A stretch of DNA of 64,000 bases from contig RPFO01000246.1 in assembly GCA_009746045.1 (NCBI GenBank), positions 1,145,795 through 1,209,794 on the forward strand, in the 5' to 3' direction. The stretch is from Mesostigma viride (taxonomy: Eukaryota; Streptophyta; Mesostigmatophyceae; Mesostigmatales; Mesostigmataceae). Made by a program: the position numbers and the translations under genes. The notes below the pieces were generated by a model. That model was not told the DNA's origin. It was given only the letters and a program-made list of their open reading frames with translations, and searched no databases. Numbering within the stretch: position 1 is the stretch's first letter; every line of letters begins with the position of its first letter. Below are positions 52,901 through 63,417 of this stretch, one piece after another.

Positions 52901-53429
52901 CGCACACCAACAGTTGCATGCCCCTGATGTGTTGGATATCACACTGCAGATCACCAATGCTCTGAGGTAGAGCTTTGGCATGTGATTTCCTGGGCTTGTT
53001 GGAGGACAACTGGCACTTACACCGTGAGGCAGCTTGCTGACACGCCTTAAGAAGGGGTGCCCTGCCCATACGGAAGGCAAAGTTGTTTGACAGAGAAGTG
53101 GCATGCCCAAACATGTTGTGGATTCGGGCACCCAACTCCTGGTACACAGAGGAAGCAGTCCCTGGCACAGTCAGGACTGTGCTGTCAGGTTGTCCAGCAT
53201 CACCATGCTGACTTCCATCCTGTTCTGACTCAGAGCCTGAGTCACCCTGCTCATGCCCAACACCTGGACCGCCAGCAGGGACCACATGCATACCACCAGA
53301 GGCCTTCACACCCCTCTGTGGTTGTACATTGGTTTCTCTCAAAATGAGAGGTCCACCCTCGTGCCCAGCACGAGGATGCATGGGGTCAGACATTCTTACA
53401 GCTGCACCAGCTGTCAAGGACGTCTTCAT
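49948..53429 (-). pseudogene. Retrotransposon A2 pol: integrase, protease, reverse transcriptase, RNase H
   Basis: The first 627 residues (53429-51546) are open: HHCC domain, integrase (CDI, IQVDMQF, HGQQGAIERAIQ) and the protease-like LEVDTNSQVSIIG (51918-51932 on the plus strand) with ALLGQNFL, so the order integrase-protease is within one frame here. Reverse transcriptase and RNase H continue in other frames (51604-50990, 51209-50604, 50691-49948), with LHGDDLH at 50847-50858 and NPADALTK near the end. Breaks fall near 51560, 51110 and 50690, the last at a run of Gs in the coding strand. Confidence 0.8.
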
Positions 53430-53570
53430 AGGAACCTGGACCTCTCCAGGTGACCTGGGGCCACACTGAACCTGGAGATCACCCTCTTGTTGCCCAGATA
53501 TAAAATCTGCATTGGAGCACCTGGCTTCCCCTTTGGGTGAATTAAGGTGTGTAGGGGTTGCCTCAGACAG

Positions 53571-54680
53571 TCACTGCTCCTTGTTGTCTTCTTGCTGACT
53601 GCCCTTTGAAGGCTGGCCTGCCTGGGACTTGTTGTTGTTCTTCTTGTTGTTGTTGTTCTTGTTGCTGCCCTGGCCCTGGGACTTCTTGAAGCTTGGACAC
53701 TCCTTCTTGATGTGCCCCCACCCCTTGCACAGGTAGCATTGTATCTTGGACTTGCCCTGGCCACTGCCCCCGTTGTCAGACGCGTTGCCCTGCTTGGGCT
53801 GACCACCCACCCGCCTGAACACCGACTTGGAGTGTGACCTCCTGTCAGGGTCGGGTGAATGATTGGCCTTGCGCTTGTTGTGGTTGCCCCTACGCCCTCC
53901 TTGGCTTCGGTCAGCCTCAGACGTTTGGAGCCACCCTGGGTACGCCCACCTGCCTGGGTAGCCTTCACTGCTGGCACTCCACCCTCAAACAGCTCCTCTG
54001 CCTCGAGTGCTTGTTTGATTATGACCTTGTAGGCCTTGAGGGTTGAGTGTGGGGCACACATGACCTTTAAGGAGCCACGTGTAGCCTTGTCCAGCCCAGA
54101 AACCTTGAGCCAGTTGGTCAGGGCTATGTTGTCAGCAACATTAAAGCCGTGAGCCCTGCCCTCCTCAACCATTTTACAATAGTTAAGGAAGTTCTGGATC
54201 AGGTCCCCTTGACCTCCCACCCCTGGTATTTATCCTGCCAATGGATCCCCACTTTCTTCCTCTGATCCTCTAGCAGCTCCTTTAACTCTGCCACGTAGCT
54301 GGACCAGGCCTTGTTGGCCTTCTTGCACTCTCTAGTGAGGTCCTTGATCTGATCTGTACACTTGCCAAAAGTCTGGCTACCTATCCAGATCTGGTAATAG
54401 TTTGTACCACCGTACAAACTTGGAAACCCCTCTAGCCCCTCCACAAACTCCTCAGCCTGCTTGGGCTTTGTGTCTGACGTGACAGGTTGCAGTTGATTCA
54501 CAATAAGCAAACCCTGGGTAGTGAGATCATAGCCAAGAACAGCTTGTGCATTATTATTATTGTGATGAATGTTGGTAATCTCTCCGGTAACCCCCACGTC
54601 ATCTACGTGAGCGGTCCCACTACCAGCACCACCATTATTCCCACTGGCTGGACACCTTTGCTACGGCGCCCGTCTGCCAT
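53571..54680 (-). pseudogene. Retrotransposon A2 gag
   Basis: Starts MADGRRSKG at 54680 and loses frame within the first 15 codons. It continues as VTGEITNIHHNNNN... FVEGLEGFPSLYGGTNYYQ (54597-54199), VADNIALTNWLKVSGLDKAT (to about 53950) and, in another frame, the CCHC knuckle CYLCKGWGHIKKEC (53741-53700) and an Asn/Lys/Gln tail. Clear match to gag of element A; binds the element RNA by analogy with other knuckle proteins. Confidence 0.7.
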
Positions 54681-54839
54681 TCTGCACTACAAGCTATTCA
54701 AAGAACACCTCAGCAAAGCAGCAGAAAAGTATGTACAAAATTGTCGCAACTGCCGCCTGCGCCGGTGTCGCCGCCGCCCCCGCGAATTGCCGCCGAAAAT
54801 TCGACAAAATGTCGACGAGCACTGGAAAAATTGGCCGAC

Positions 54840-55551
54840 TCAGTAGTCGAGGCCCCGGAAATCACAGTACTCGTAGGTAAACTCAGGATCCTCCATATCC
54901 GGCGTGTGTGCCGGACCTGCACCGGTATGTATTAAAACCGGTGTGCTTCCCGTCGCGAAAGTTGCGCGCGCCGACGCGCGACGAGGCGCAGAGGATGAGT
55001 AAAAATGGATAACAATTCCCACCCTGCGGGAATCCACTCTCGCAGAGATGCGAGAAAAGCCACCAGGTTAATAAGAACCTGGCGTTCGCGACTGCGTACG
55101 CCGCGTGTGAGCAGCGACAGCAACGCGAGATCTTGAAATAAATTTGTCGACACCGCCGGCGCGCCCCCCGTGCGTAGCGATGCCCAGTTTTGTAAGTTTC
55201 TCTGGTAACCGGTGAGCGAAGAGATGGCGTTATCCAGCTCCTCGATGGCAGTGGTGACCTCGTTCACCGACCGCAAACCTCCCCGCACCTGGACCGTAAA
55301 TTGCGATAAAATGGTACGAATCTGTCCAATGGCGCGGATAGCCGGCACCAGCTGCGGCAACTGGGGTCCTCGGGGAAATCCCCGAGCAATGGAAGAACTG
55401 CGCGCTGCCGACGATGAAGTTCGTCGAGCGAGATCGTGACTTCGTCGAGCAATTGCTGCCACGACGGCGCAGTCGGTCTTGGTGGAGGACCAGCCGGCGG
55501 AGCGGCGATTTCCTCATCGGCGGGAATCCGGAATTCTTCAGAATTTGGCAT
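54840..55551 (-). pseudogene. Retrotransposon A2 ORF1
   Basis: Begins MPNSEEFRIPADEEIAAPP at 55551, shifts frame after GDFPEDP, continues as VQVRGGLRSVNEVTTAIEE and LREWIPAGWELLSIF, shifts again near 54970 and ends CDFRGLDY with TGA at 54840. Homologous throughout to 14906-15655, but lacks the TTAA that the Kolobok element used there (TAC TGA versus TAT TAA). Confidence 0.65.
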
Positions 55552-55575
55552 CTTTTTAACGAGGCTTGTAATACG

Positions 55576-56192
55576 AGTTGTAAGAGTGAGAATGCCACGA
55601 ATTCCGCCATGGTTCTTGCAGGAAGTTGCCTTTATTAATAACAAGGAAACACAGACGTAAGTCACGTCACTTCCAAGACTGCACGCAGCACAGGCGACAG
55701 GGTCGCAGTGCCCAGAGAACGTGCACGCAAGAACTAGCGTCCCGGTGCGACCAAGTCACACATATAGGTTGTTAGGGACGCGTCCAAGTAATCAGCTGCA
55801 CTGTCACAGCCGAACTGTCAATCAATTGATTACACAGACTCTGGCACGCCTTTGGCGCGCAGATCTATCAATTGTCCATACGGCTAGTCCTGTGGACCTA
55901 TCCGTACACTACTCAGCATCAATTGTCTCATAGGTCCTGGCGCGCTACAGCACGCCTACCTATCAATTGACCATCAAGTCCTGTACAAGTCCTGTCAACG
56001 TCCTGCGGACTATCAAAGTGACACTTGTACATCCTGTGTCCGTACGCGCCCACAGTGGCGCGCCGGGTACTGTTGGCACAGCCTAGGAAACGTCATAACT
56101 TTTACGCCCCTTAACCAAATGAGGCGTTCAAGGTGCCGTTGGAAAGAGCGTAACAATCTCTATCCATCAAACGTAAATCCTTTACGTTAACT
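55576..56192 (-). repeat. Retrotransposon A2, 5' LTR
   Basis: 617 bp; followed inside by CGTATTACAAGCC on the minus strand, the shared CGTATTA also found after the LTRs of A and D. Confidence 0.85.
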
Positions 56193-56422
56193 CATCTTGC
56201 CTAACTGGCTTGCCGCAGGTTAGCTTGCCAGCTAGCCGCATATATTTGATTTATCTCTATTAATGCAATGTCATGTGCCCAACCTCTTAGTAGGGATTAT
56301 TGGTGCTTTTCTAAGCTCAATTACATGCAATTGTGATTAATTGTAAGTAGTAGTAAACTAATGGAACATGGTAGTGTTGGATTTATGACTTCTTTCATGT
56401 AATGCTTGTGCCTCATTTGCAG

Positions 56423-56589
56423 GCTCACGCTTGGAATGATACACCGACCATGTTGGACATCATCGAGTGCACCATCAAGCCCTACGTGGAAGCGGTGGGC
56501 AACAAGGGCACGCAGTTTCTTCTCTTCCTCGATAACCTTGCATCCCACGTCGACAAGGAAGTGCTCGCGGCTTTCTGGAAGTTGAACAT
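56423..56589 (+). pseudogene. Pogo/CENP-B-type gene, exon 3, cut by retrotransposon D
   Basis: Follows a TTTGCAG acceptor and reads AHAWNDTPTMLDIIE ... FLLFLDNLASHVDKEV, the second catalytic-type Asp (LDN) of the DDE_1 core, in phase 0 with exon 2. Exon 2 ends CAG followed by GCATGT, so intron 2 would be of the rarer GC-AG type. The reading stops at 56589, where the AGTT end of element D begins in mid codon. The remaining core (third acidic residue) lies beyond the window or is lost. Intron 2 is 18.1 kb, of which 15.5 kb is elements C and A2. Confidence 0.7.
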
Positions 56590-57234
56590 AGTTAGCATTT
56601 TGGGCAACCAATATGCTAAGTGGATGCAGTTTGGAAAGACCTTTCCAACGCCGTGCTGACCGCCTGAAACAGACAAGGGACGAGAAAGATATCAAGTCCC
56701 GAAGTCCTAGCCGTCCGTGGCCGACTAGGGTGCAGTCCTCTGGTGTAGTGGACAGGACACGTGGCAGGCCGTGCCTGCACAGGCTTAGCCTGTCTATCAC
56801 GTGACTGTGGTCCACGTAGACCAGGAGGAGCAGCAGCCTGTGACTAGTAGGGTACTGGCACTGGCACAGGGCTGCAAGGATACTAGGCCTTGCAGGCTTG
56901 TGACAGGTCCTGTACTTCCTAGGTTGCAGAGTCTAGGCAAATCCAGTTCGTCCTGGCTCTGCACTGATGCCAGTGGACGTTGAGGATTTGCTTGCACGCC
57001 TGCACGTGCCTCGTCACGCCGATGGGAACGAGGAACAACGCAAAGGATATAGCTTGGTCATGGGGGATGACCAGCTATCTCGGAAAGCACGAACCGTGGG
57101 TGCCACCTTGGTCGTGGAAGTGCCCATTGTGGTCGTGGCCTGGTGAACAGATTTAAGGTTGCTGCCTTGCAACATTGGCTAAGACGCGCTGTGAAAGACC
57201 AAGAGCTCACATACGTTGGGAGCTCTTTCTAACT
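56590..57234 (+). repeat. Retrotransposon D, 5' LTR
   Basis: AGTTAGCATTTTGGG... to ...GCTCTTTCTAACT, followed by CGTATTATTGTCTCC. The end was fixed by comparison with the solo LTR and the AACT + CGTATTA junction of family A. Confidence 0.75.
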
Positions 57235-57259
57235 CGTATTATTGTCTCCTTACTTCTTC

Positions 57260-58447
57260 ATGTCCAACGTGCCGAGGGAACAGGCCATTGAGCCTTCGCA
57301 AAGCCAGAGCTCGCAGCCGCAGCTTCGGGTAGGAGCCCCGGAGCGATCACGACCTTTTCATCCCTACGCTCATCCGAGCACCGCATCAACCTTCGTCCAG
57401 GCGGCGTACCTGGCAAGGGGGCTGGCGAAGAAAGGTTGGGTAGCAGTTTGCGGAACTGCAGCAGGGCCGGCGGCGAGCGACCCCATTGTGATGCAGATTG
57501 AGGCTTCGACAGCTCCCGGCGAATTGTCGCGAGAGGCCGTCGAAAAGTTTGTGTCAATACGGGACGAGCTGTCCTCGACCATTTACGGTCTGGAGGTGGC
57601 TCACCAGGGCGGGCACGTGACCGTGTCGCAGCTGGATTTGGCGCGGGAGGCACTGGGCCAGATCGTGGCCATTGGACTGGGAGCAGCGCGACTGTTCAAC
57701 CATCAGGTGGCAACGTCTGTGCTGGGCGCGGGAGTTGAAGTCCCGGACGTGATCAGGCAAGCGCAGGCGCGCGAAGTCGACAACCCCTGGTCGACAACAG
57801 AGGTGGTTTCACAAACGTGCGAACACCTCGTGAACATTCTTTTGCAGGAGTCACGGGGTAACGCAGACCGGTGGGTGATAACCACACGACCATTTGGGAT
57901 TTGGTCAACACTCGACACACCGCGGGCGGCGGAACCAGACGCACACGATCCAGTGGTCGAGGTCATCACGGGTCGGGAGGTAACGCCAGAAGACTTCCAT
58001 TACCAATTCGTTGATCAGCCAGAGGGGATCATCGAACGTTCATCTCAGCAGATAGATCAAGGCGACGGTACCACAGAAGGGTACGCTGCACGACGTCGTG
58101 CTGAGCTGCACGTCCCGCAAGAGCCCGAACACGACTACGGTGGTCGTGGGGCTTGCAACGACAAGCGGGGTGGTGGAACGCGGTGGGTGAGGAACCTTGA
58201 GTGGGATCGCTCGAGTGGGAGCGAGCCCCGGATCCCAGTGGAGAAATCTGCAGACGGGCGACCCGTTAGCAGAGTGTTTGGACCCTACGCCGACGGGGAG
58301 GACGCCGCTGGCAGCGACGAGGAGCGGCCAGAGACGCCCATCGCAGCCACTGCTCAAGAGCGAGAGCTGGAGGCAGCGAACCAAGCAGGTGCTGAGTCAG
58401 TAGCTGGGACGGTGCCCACGGCATCCCCCAGCGACGCCAGTGCTTGA
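57260..58447 (+). CDS. Retrotransposon D ORF1
   Basis: 395 residues from ATG at 57260. Ser/Gln-rich start, then a helical, Ala/Val-rich middle (AAYLARGLAKKGWVAV; LAREALGQIVAIGLGAARLF) and an acidic, Arg/Glu-rich C-terminus. It has the same position as ORF1 in A, B and C, but I see no clear sequence match with them. The frame is undamaged. Possibly a structural protein; function unknown. Confidence 0.6.
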   Translation: MSNVPREQAIEPSQSQSSQPQLRVGAPERSRPFHPYAHPSTASTFVQAAYLARGLAKKGWVAVCGTAAGPAASDPIVMQIEASTAPGELSREAVEKFVSIRDELSSTIYGLEVAHQGGHVTVSQLDLAREALGQIVAIGLGAARLFNHQVATSVLGAGVEVPDVIRQAQAREVDNPWSTTEVVSQTCEHLVNILLQESRGNADRWVITTRPFGIWSTLDTPRAAEPDAHDPVVEVITGREVTPEDFHYQFVDQPEGIIERSSQQIDQGDGTTEGYAARRRAELHVPQEPEHDYGGRGACNDKRGGGTRWVRNLEWDRSSGSEPRIPVEKSADGRPVSRVFGPYADGEDAAGSDEERPETPIAATAQERELEAANQAGAESVAGTVPTASPSDASA

Positions 58448-58499
58448 GTCAGTTCTTCCTTTTCCTTCGCCTTTATTGTTGTGTCCCCACTTGTATATA

Positions 58500-59848
58500 A
58501 TGCCTCGTGGCAAACCGGGCGACGGCGACAAGGGCGAGGGGGGCACCGGCTGGGGAGAGCCAGGAGCCTGGGAAGGGCAAGGAGGCGCTGGTGGGAGAGG
58601 CGATCCCAGCCAGCGACGGCGATGGGGGAAAGCGACCAGGGAGCAAGAGGCGACACGAAGACTCGGTGGAGGAGGCGCGCAAGGCGCGGGCGCTGGGGCA
58701 TCTGATGCAATAACGGTGGCGAATGGGCAACCTGCCGTGGAGAAGCGTAAGAGGGACCCCTCTGCTGACGGCAATGGTAAGAGGCCTCATGTGGATGTGC
58801 TCTCCCCTGTGCCTGCTGGACCAAGTGGTGCTGTTGTTGTGACACCCGCTGTGGTGGAGCCAGTGAAGGCGCTGCCAGGGTCGAGACCTCACATGAGTGC
58901 TGTCACTGTTATGAATGGACAAAAGCCTCTTAACCCACCACTAGCACAGGAAGCTTTGGACAAGTGGCTAGAGGACATGGAGCTTGTTGTGTTCTCCGTG
59001 GACCCCACTGTCAACCTAGTGCAAGTGTTTCACTCGTCCACGTGCAACAGGGACTCGTCAGAGCGTGTCAGGGAGAAGGCTAGGACTGCTGTCAAGGATA
59101 AGCTAACCTGGGCACAGTTCCTGGATGGGTTGAGGGAGGAGTTCTCTGACAAGGTTCTCAACCTCACCAACTACTACAAGCATCAGTATGACACCTTTGA
59201 GATAGTGGGCCCTGTGGCAGAGGAATGGGCTAGGCTCAACCGTATCAGGACAAGGGGGCCAAGTATGGCTTCCTGGTCACAGATAGGGCCTTGGCAGACT
59301 ATTTCCTGGACCGTATGGGTTTGAGTGTGGATGGGAGGAACGGTGCCCGCATGTTTCTTAACCAGACTGATGGCTCCTTGCGTGCTCTGGAGCTTGTAAT
59401 CCTCAGCATAAGGAAGCCAGATCCTGCCTGCAAGGCTATCCAGTCCCATGGCAGCAATGCCACCTCCGCTGTGCAGGGCCAAGGTGATGTCCCCGGGTAC
59501 CCAGCCCGTGATGGGGCAAGGCCCAACAAGCGTAAGCGCTTCAGGCGCCAGAGGCAGGGGCTCAGGGTGGCAAGGGTGCAGGTCCCAAGGAGGGGTTGGG
59601 GCCAGCAAGCTGGTGGTCAGCAGGGTAAGGGTGGCCAAGGGCAAGGCAAGGGCCAAGCTCAAGGCAACCAGGGCAAGCAGGGTGGGCAGCCTCAGGGAGG
59701 CCAGGGGAAGCCTGGCAAGGGTGGGGCTGGGTCTGGGAAGAAGGGTGGAGCATGTTTTGTGTGTGGCAAGGAAGGTCACTGGCGTCGTGAGTGTCCTGAC
59801 AGGAAGGCCAAGCCTGCTGGGGCAGGAGGCCAGTCTGGGCAGCAGTGA
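58500..59848 (+). pseudogene. Retrotransposon D gag, one frame break
   Basis: Starts MPRGKPGDGDKG at 58500 (TATATAATG context). A Gly/Arg-rich N-terminus leads to a capsid-like region (ALDKWLEDMELVVFSVDPTV; FLDGLREEFSDKVLNLTNYY), then a frame change near 59260 to YFLDRMGLSVDGRNGARMFL, a Gly/Gln/Lys repeat region and a CCHC knuckle CFVCGKEGHWRREC (59756-59797), stop at 59848. By position and composition equivalent to A gag. Confidence 0.7.
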
Positions 59849-59885
59849 CTAGCTACATCATCCCCTGTAAATAGTCAATCACCCC

Positions 59886-62800
59886 TTGGGGAAGGTGTGC
59901 TGGATGTACATAAGGACGGGGGTGTGCCCCTTGTGCAGCACCAAGGGTGTAAAGATGTTGTTCTTCCACTGGATTGCAATAACAATGCTGCAGCTGAATT
60001 CCCTATGCCTCATGCAGGTGGTGGGTCTCCAGCAGGTGCTGGCCTGGAGGGCCAAGGGACCTTGCTGGAAGGGCCTGGAGCGGTCCAGGGTGCAGGACCT
60101 GACTTGGGGCGTCAGGACGGCCTGCAGGGAAGCCCTGGAACCTCAGGAGTGGATCATGTGTCCCCACACACGGTTCAGACGTCTCGCCAGGTCAGTACTG
60201 AGAGTGCTGAGCTATGCTGAGGCTGGCCATAGGTTGCATCACATGTTTGGGCATTCTGGGCAGGCAGCAATGTTTGCTTGGAAGCTAGGTAGGGAGCCTT
60301 TGTGGGAGGCTTGCCAGGCTGCTGCTGAGAACTGTGGTTGCCAGGAGAATGCTGTTCACCCACCTCAGTCCCATGCTAGGGAGCCTGCTAGGGAGCGTGG
60401 CGACATCCAGATGGATATCCAGCATATCAGGGGCTTGTATATATTGGTGGGGGTGGACAGGTTCAGCAGATACAGGCTGATAGACGTTCTGCCTGGTATG
60501 CAGGAGCACCACTTGTTGTTGGGTATGAAGGCCCTGATCCCAGGCTTTGGGGTGTGCAAGAGTGTGCAGGCAGACTTGCAGTTTGACTGTTTGCTCAAGC
60601 ATCAGGACCAGCTGCCTTGTAAGCTGGTAGTAGTCCCCAGGGAGAGTCATGGGCAGCAAGGGGCTGTAGAGAGATCCATACGTGAAGTGAAGACAGTGGT
60701 GCTAGCAGCAGAGTCAGTGCCACTTGTGGCATCTGCCTTAGAGAGGGCAGCCTGGTGTAAGGGGATAGAAGAGCAGCTGAACCACAGGGTTAACTATTAC
60801 TTTGATGGTGTGGCTGTCTCTCCCCTGGCCCTGCAGTATAGCTTGTTGCCTGAGAACGTGGTGCAGGCCAGTCTTAGGAAGGCAGATAGGTTATTTGCCC
60901 AGCTGAGACGTAAGGACAAGAACTGGAATGTGCTGAGGCCTCAGGTGGGGCTGAAGGTCAGGATGTGGAAGGAACCATCTATTCCAGGCAAGCGGGGGAA
61001 GTGGCAGGATGGGGTTGTCACTCGTGTGGAGAAGCTAACAGATCTTGCCTGGTGGCTTTGGAAAAGGATCCAAGGCACGTGTACAGGTTGTCCTGGGCTC
61101 ATGTCAAGGAAAGAAGGCCACATGCAATCTGGCCTGCAGACGGGCCAGGCCCTCCCAGCTGGGTTGAGGAGCCAGGCCAGAGCCAGGCAGCAGCAGCTAA
61201 CAATCCTCTGGTGGTGGATGATGGTCTGTCCCTGCTGGAAGATGACGAGCAGGAGGAGGCTGCTGAAGCAACTGTCACAAGGCCAGAGGGGACGGGGCAG
61301 CCACCTAAGGCCCGGGGGCCTCTCATGGCGGACGTCATCCGAGCACTCATGCGCAGCAAACATGATCCCAAGGTATCCAAGCTCACGGGGTGGGGGTCGT
61401 GCTGGGCAGCTACAATGGAGGTAGATACCAACTCACAGGTGTCTGTCATCAGGGAAGAGGATGCTGTAGGCTTACAGATGTCCCATCCCAGTTGCCTTGC
61501 TGTGTCTGATTTCTCAGGAAAGGTGTCCATGAAGATCCTTGGGGAAGTGAGTGTGCCTATCTTAGGGGTGCCCACCACGTTCTGTGTGGTAGAGGGCTAT
61601 CAGGGGCCTGCCATTCTGGGTCAGAACTTCTTGTGCATGCCAGGGGTTACTTTGACCTCTGATGAGTTGGCACTAGAAGGCAGGGGCAGCCTCCCCCTTG
61701 AAAGATATCACTATTCCCAGGGTCTTGCAGTGGCGGTGAAGGCTGTTAGGAGTCAGCCAGCTGAGGGTCCTCAAGGTCAGGAGCCCATAGCTGAGGACCT
61801 GTTGATAATCCCAACCACCTTTGATCCACGGCAGTTAGGGGTAAACAGGTACCAGATAGCTGCTCACAGTCCTATTCCCTGGCGCCAGCTAGTCGAGATG
61901 ATGCAAGCCCCAAGATGGCTAAGGCATGGACTCTTGGCTTTGTTGCTTCTGGGCATGAGTGGATAGTTTCCAACTGTGCAGAACCTGTGGATGAGCTGCC
62001 AGAAGTTCACCAGCTGCTCAGATTGATGTTTGTCCTCAAGCTCAAGGAGGTAGATGGTGTCCAGGTGCCACATGTCAGACCAGTTGTAACCGAGTATCAT
62101 GGCACTGGCCAGTTGTTAGATGAGGAGCTCTATACTCCAGGGATGCTGCATGACACGTGGAGGATTCTGCTGTGTATATTTCTGTCTTTTCTGGTTAAGG
62201 GTGTGCCCTATAGCTCTGTGCTGATTGATTTCAAGAGGGCTTTTCTCAAGGGTGACCAAGATCAGGCTAGGCAGACTTGGAGAGATATCCCTCCTTTCTT
62301 TGTGACTGTACCTGCTGTATGGAGAGCAGAGATAAAGGCCAGGTACCTGAGAATTCTGAAAGGGTTGGAAGGTCTCAGGTCCAGTCCCATTATCTGGAGA
62401 AAGAGCCTAGAGAAATTCTTGAAGAATACTTGTGGGTTTTCTGTGTCTCCAGTGGATCCCTGTTTGTTCCAAGGGTCCCACAATGGCCTTCCTGTCTTTG
62501 CCTCACTGCATGGTGATGACCTGCATCTCATAGGTCCACCAGACTGGGTTGAGGCTGTCTTGGCTAAGATCCAGAAGCGGTTTGAGCTGGGTAAGATACA
62601 GCACATGGTGGAGAATGAGCCTATGGTCTTCTGTGGCATGCAGGCTACGTTGTTCCAAGCCAAGGGCTCGTGGTTCATCAGGATGGAGGGTGGTAAGGAC
62701 TACCCACAGCAGATTGTAGATGCATTGCAGGAGCCCATCACGCAGGCTAGGTGTGCTACCATCAGGGGCATGCTGGCATGGCTTGCAAGTATATGTGCCC

Positions 62801-63417
62801 CTGACTTGCTGGTTTTGAGTCGACTTACTGATTCCCAGCTGGTTGAGGTGGGTGCTGAGAGTGTGGTGCAGGCTGTCATGATGTCTCCCCCTCTCATACT
62901 GGGTCCTGTGGATTTGTACAAGCCCCTTGACATGGTTCTCTATGTGGACAGTTCTATGGATAATAGGAAGGTCACAGAGGTCAGGGGCAGGGCAGCAGCA
63001 TTAGTTACCCTGGAGCAAGATCACACCTCACTTGTTACCTGGTACAGTCGGTTGCAGAACAGGGTTACACCCAGCAGTGATATTGCTGAGTGCAGGGCAA
63101 TCTGTGAAGGGCTGCATACTGCTCTTTACTTGAGGGAGCTCTTCTACCAGCTATGTCAAGTGGCTTCCTGTAGGTTGCAGCTGCACACACTGGTGAGGAC
63201 TGATAGCATGGGCATGGTGCAATTTGTGCACAGGCAGCTGGCCAGGAGCAGGGACCTTGACTACTTGTTGCTCAAGGAGATGTCCTACCTAGCTCACATT
63301 GAACATGTGCCTGGTGTGGACAACCCTGCAGATGCCCTCACCAAGCTGGAGGAGAAGGCGGAGAGGCAGTACCCCCTGCTCCGTGGGCTCATGGACCCCT
63401 TACACGGGCGGCCATAG
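59886..63417 (+). pseudogene. Retrotransposon D pol: integrase, protease, reverse transcriptase, RNase H, two frame breaks
   Basis: Integrase: HHMFGHSGQ ... CGC zinc domain, QMDIQHIRG (first Asp), VQADLQF (second), HGQQGAVERSIREV (Glu), all before 60720. After a frame change near 61040 comes the protease-like MEVDTNSQVSVI (Asp codon at 61424) with AILGQNFL. After a second change near 61910 the reverse transcriptase follows with LIDFKRAFLKGD and LHGDDLHLIG (62509-62520), then RNase H with VDSSMDNR, AECRA, TDSMGM and NPADALTKLEE, ending at 63417. The N-terminal limit is unclear. All catalytic-type acidic residues are present, so the copy is only mildly damaged. Confidence 0.8.

Larger units (their letters stand above)
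48382..56192 (-). mobile_element. LTR retrotransposon A2 (second copy of family A), complete structure
   Basis: 7811 bp with two 617-bp LTRs and the duplication CATCT on the plus strand (48377-48381, 56193-56197). It carries ORF1, gag and pol of family A with no nested insertion and so serves as the reference for reading element A. By eye the LTRs differ at about five positions, so the copy is young, yet its coding regions have several frame breaks. It lies in intron 2 of the pogo-type gene. Confidence 0.9.
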
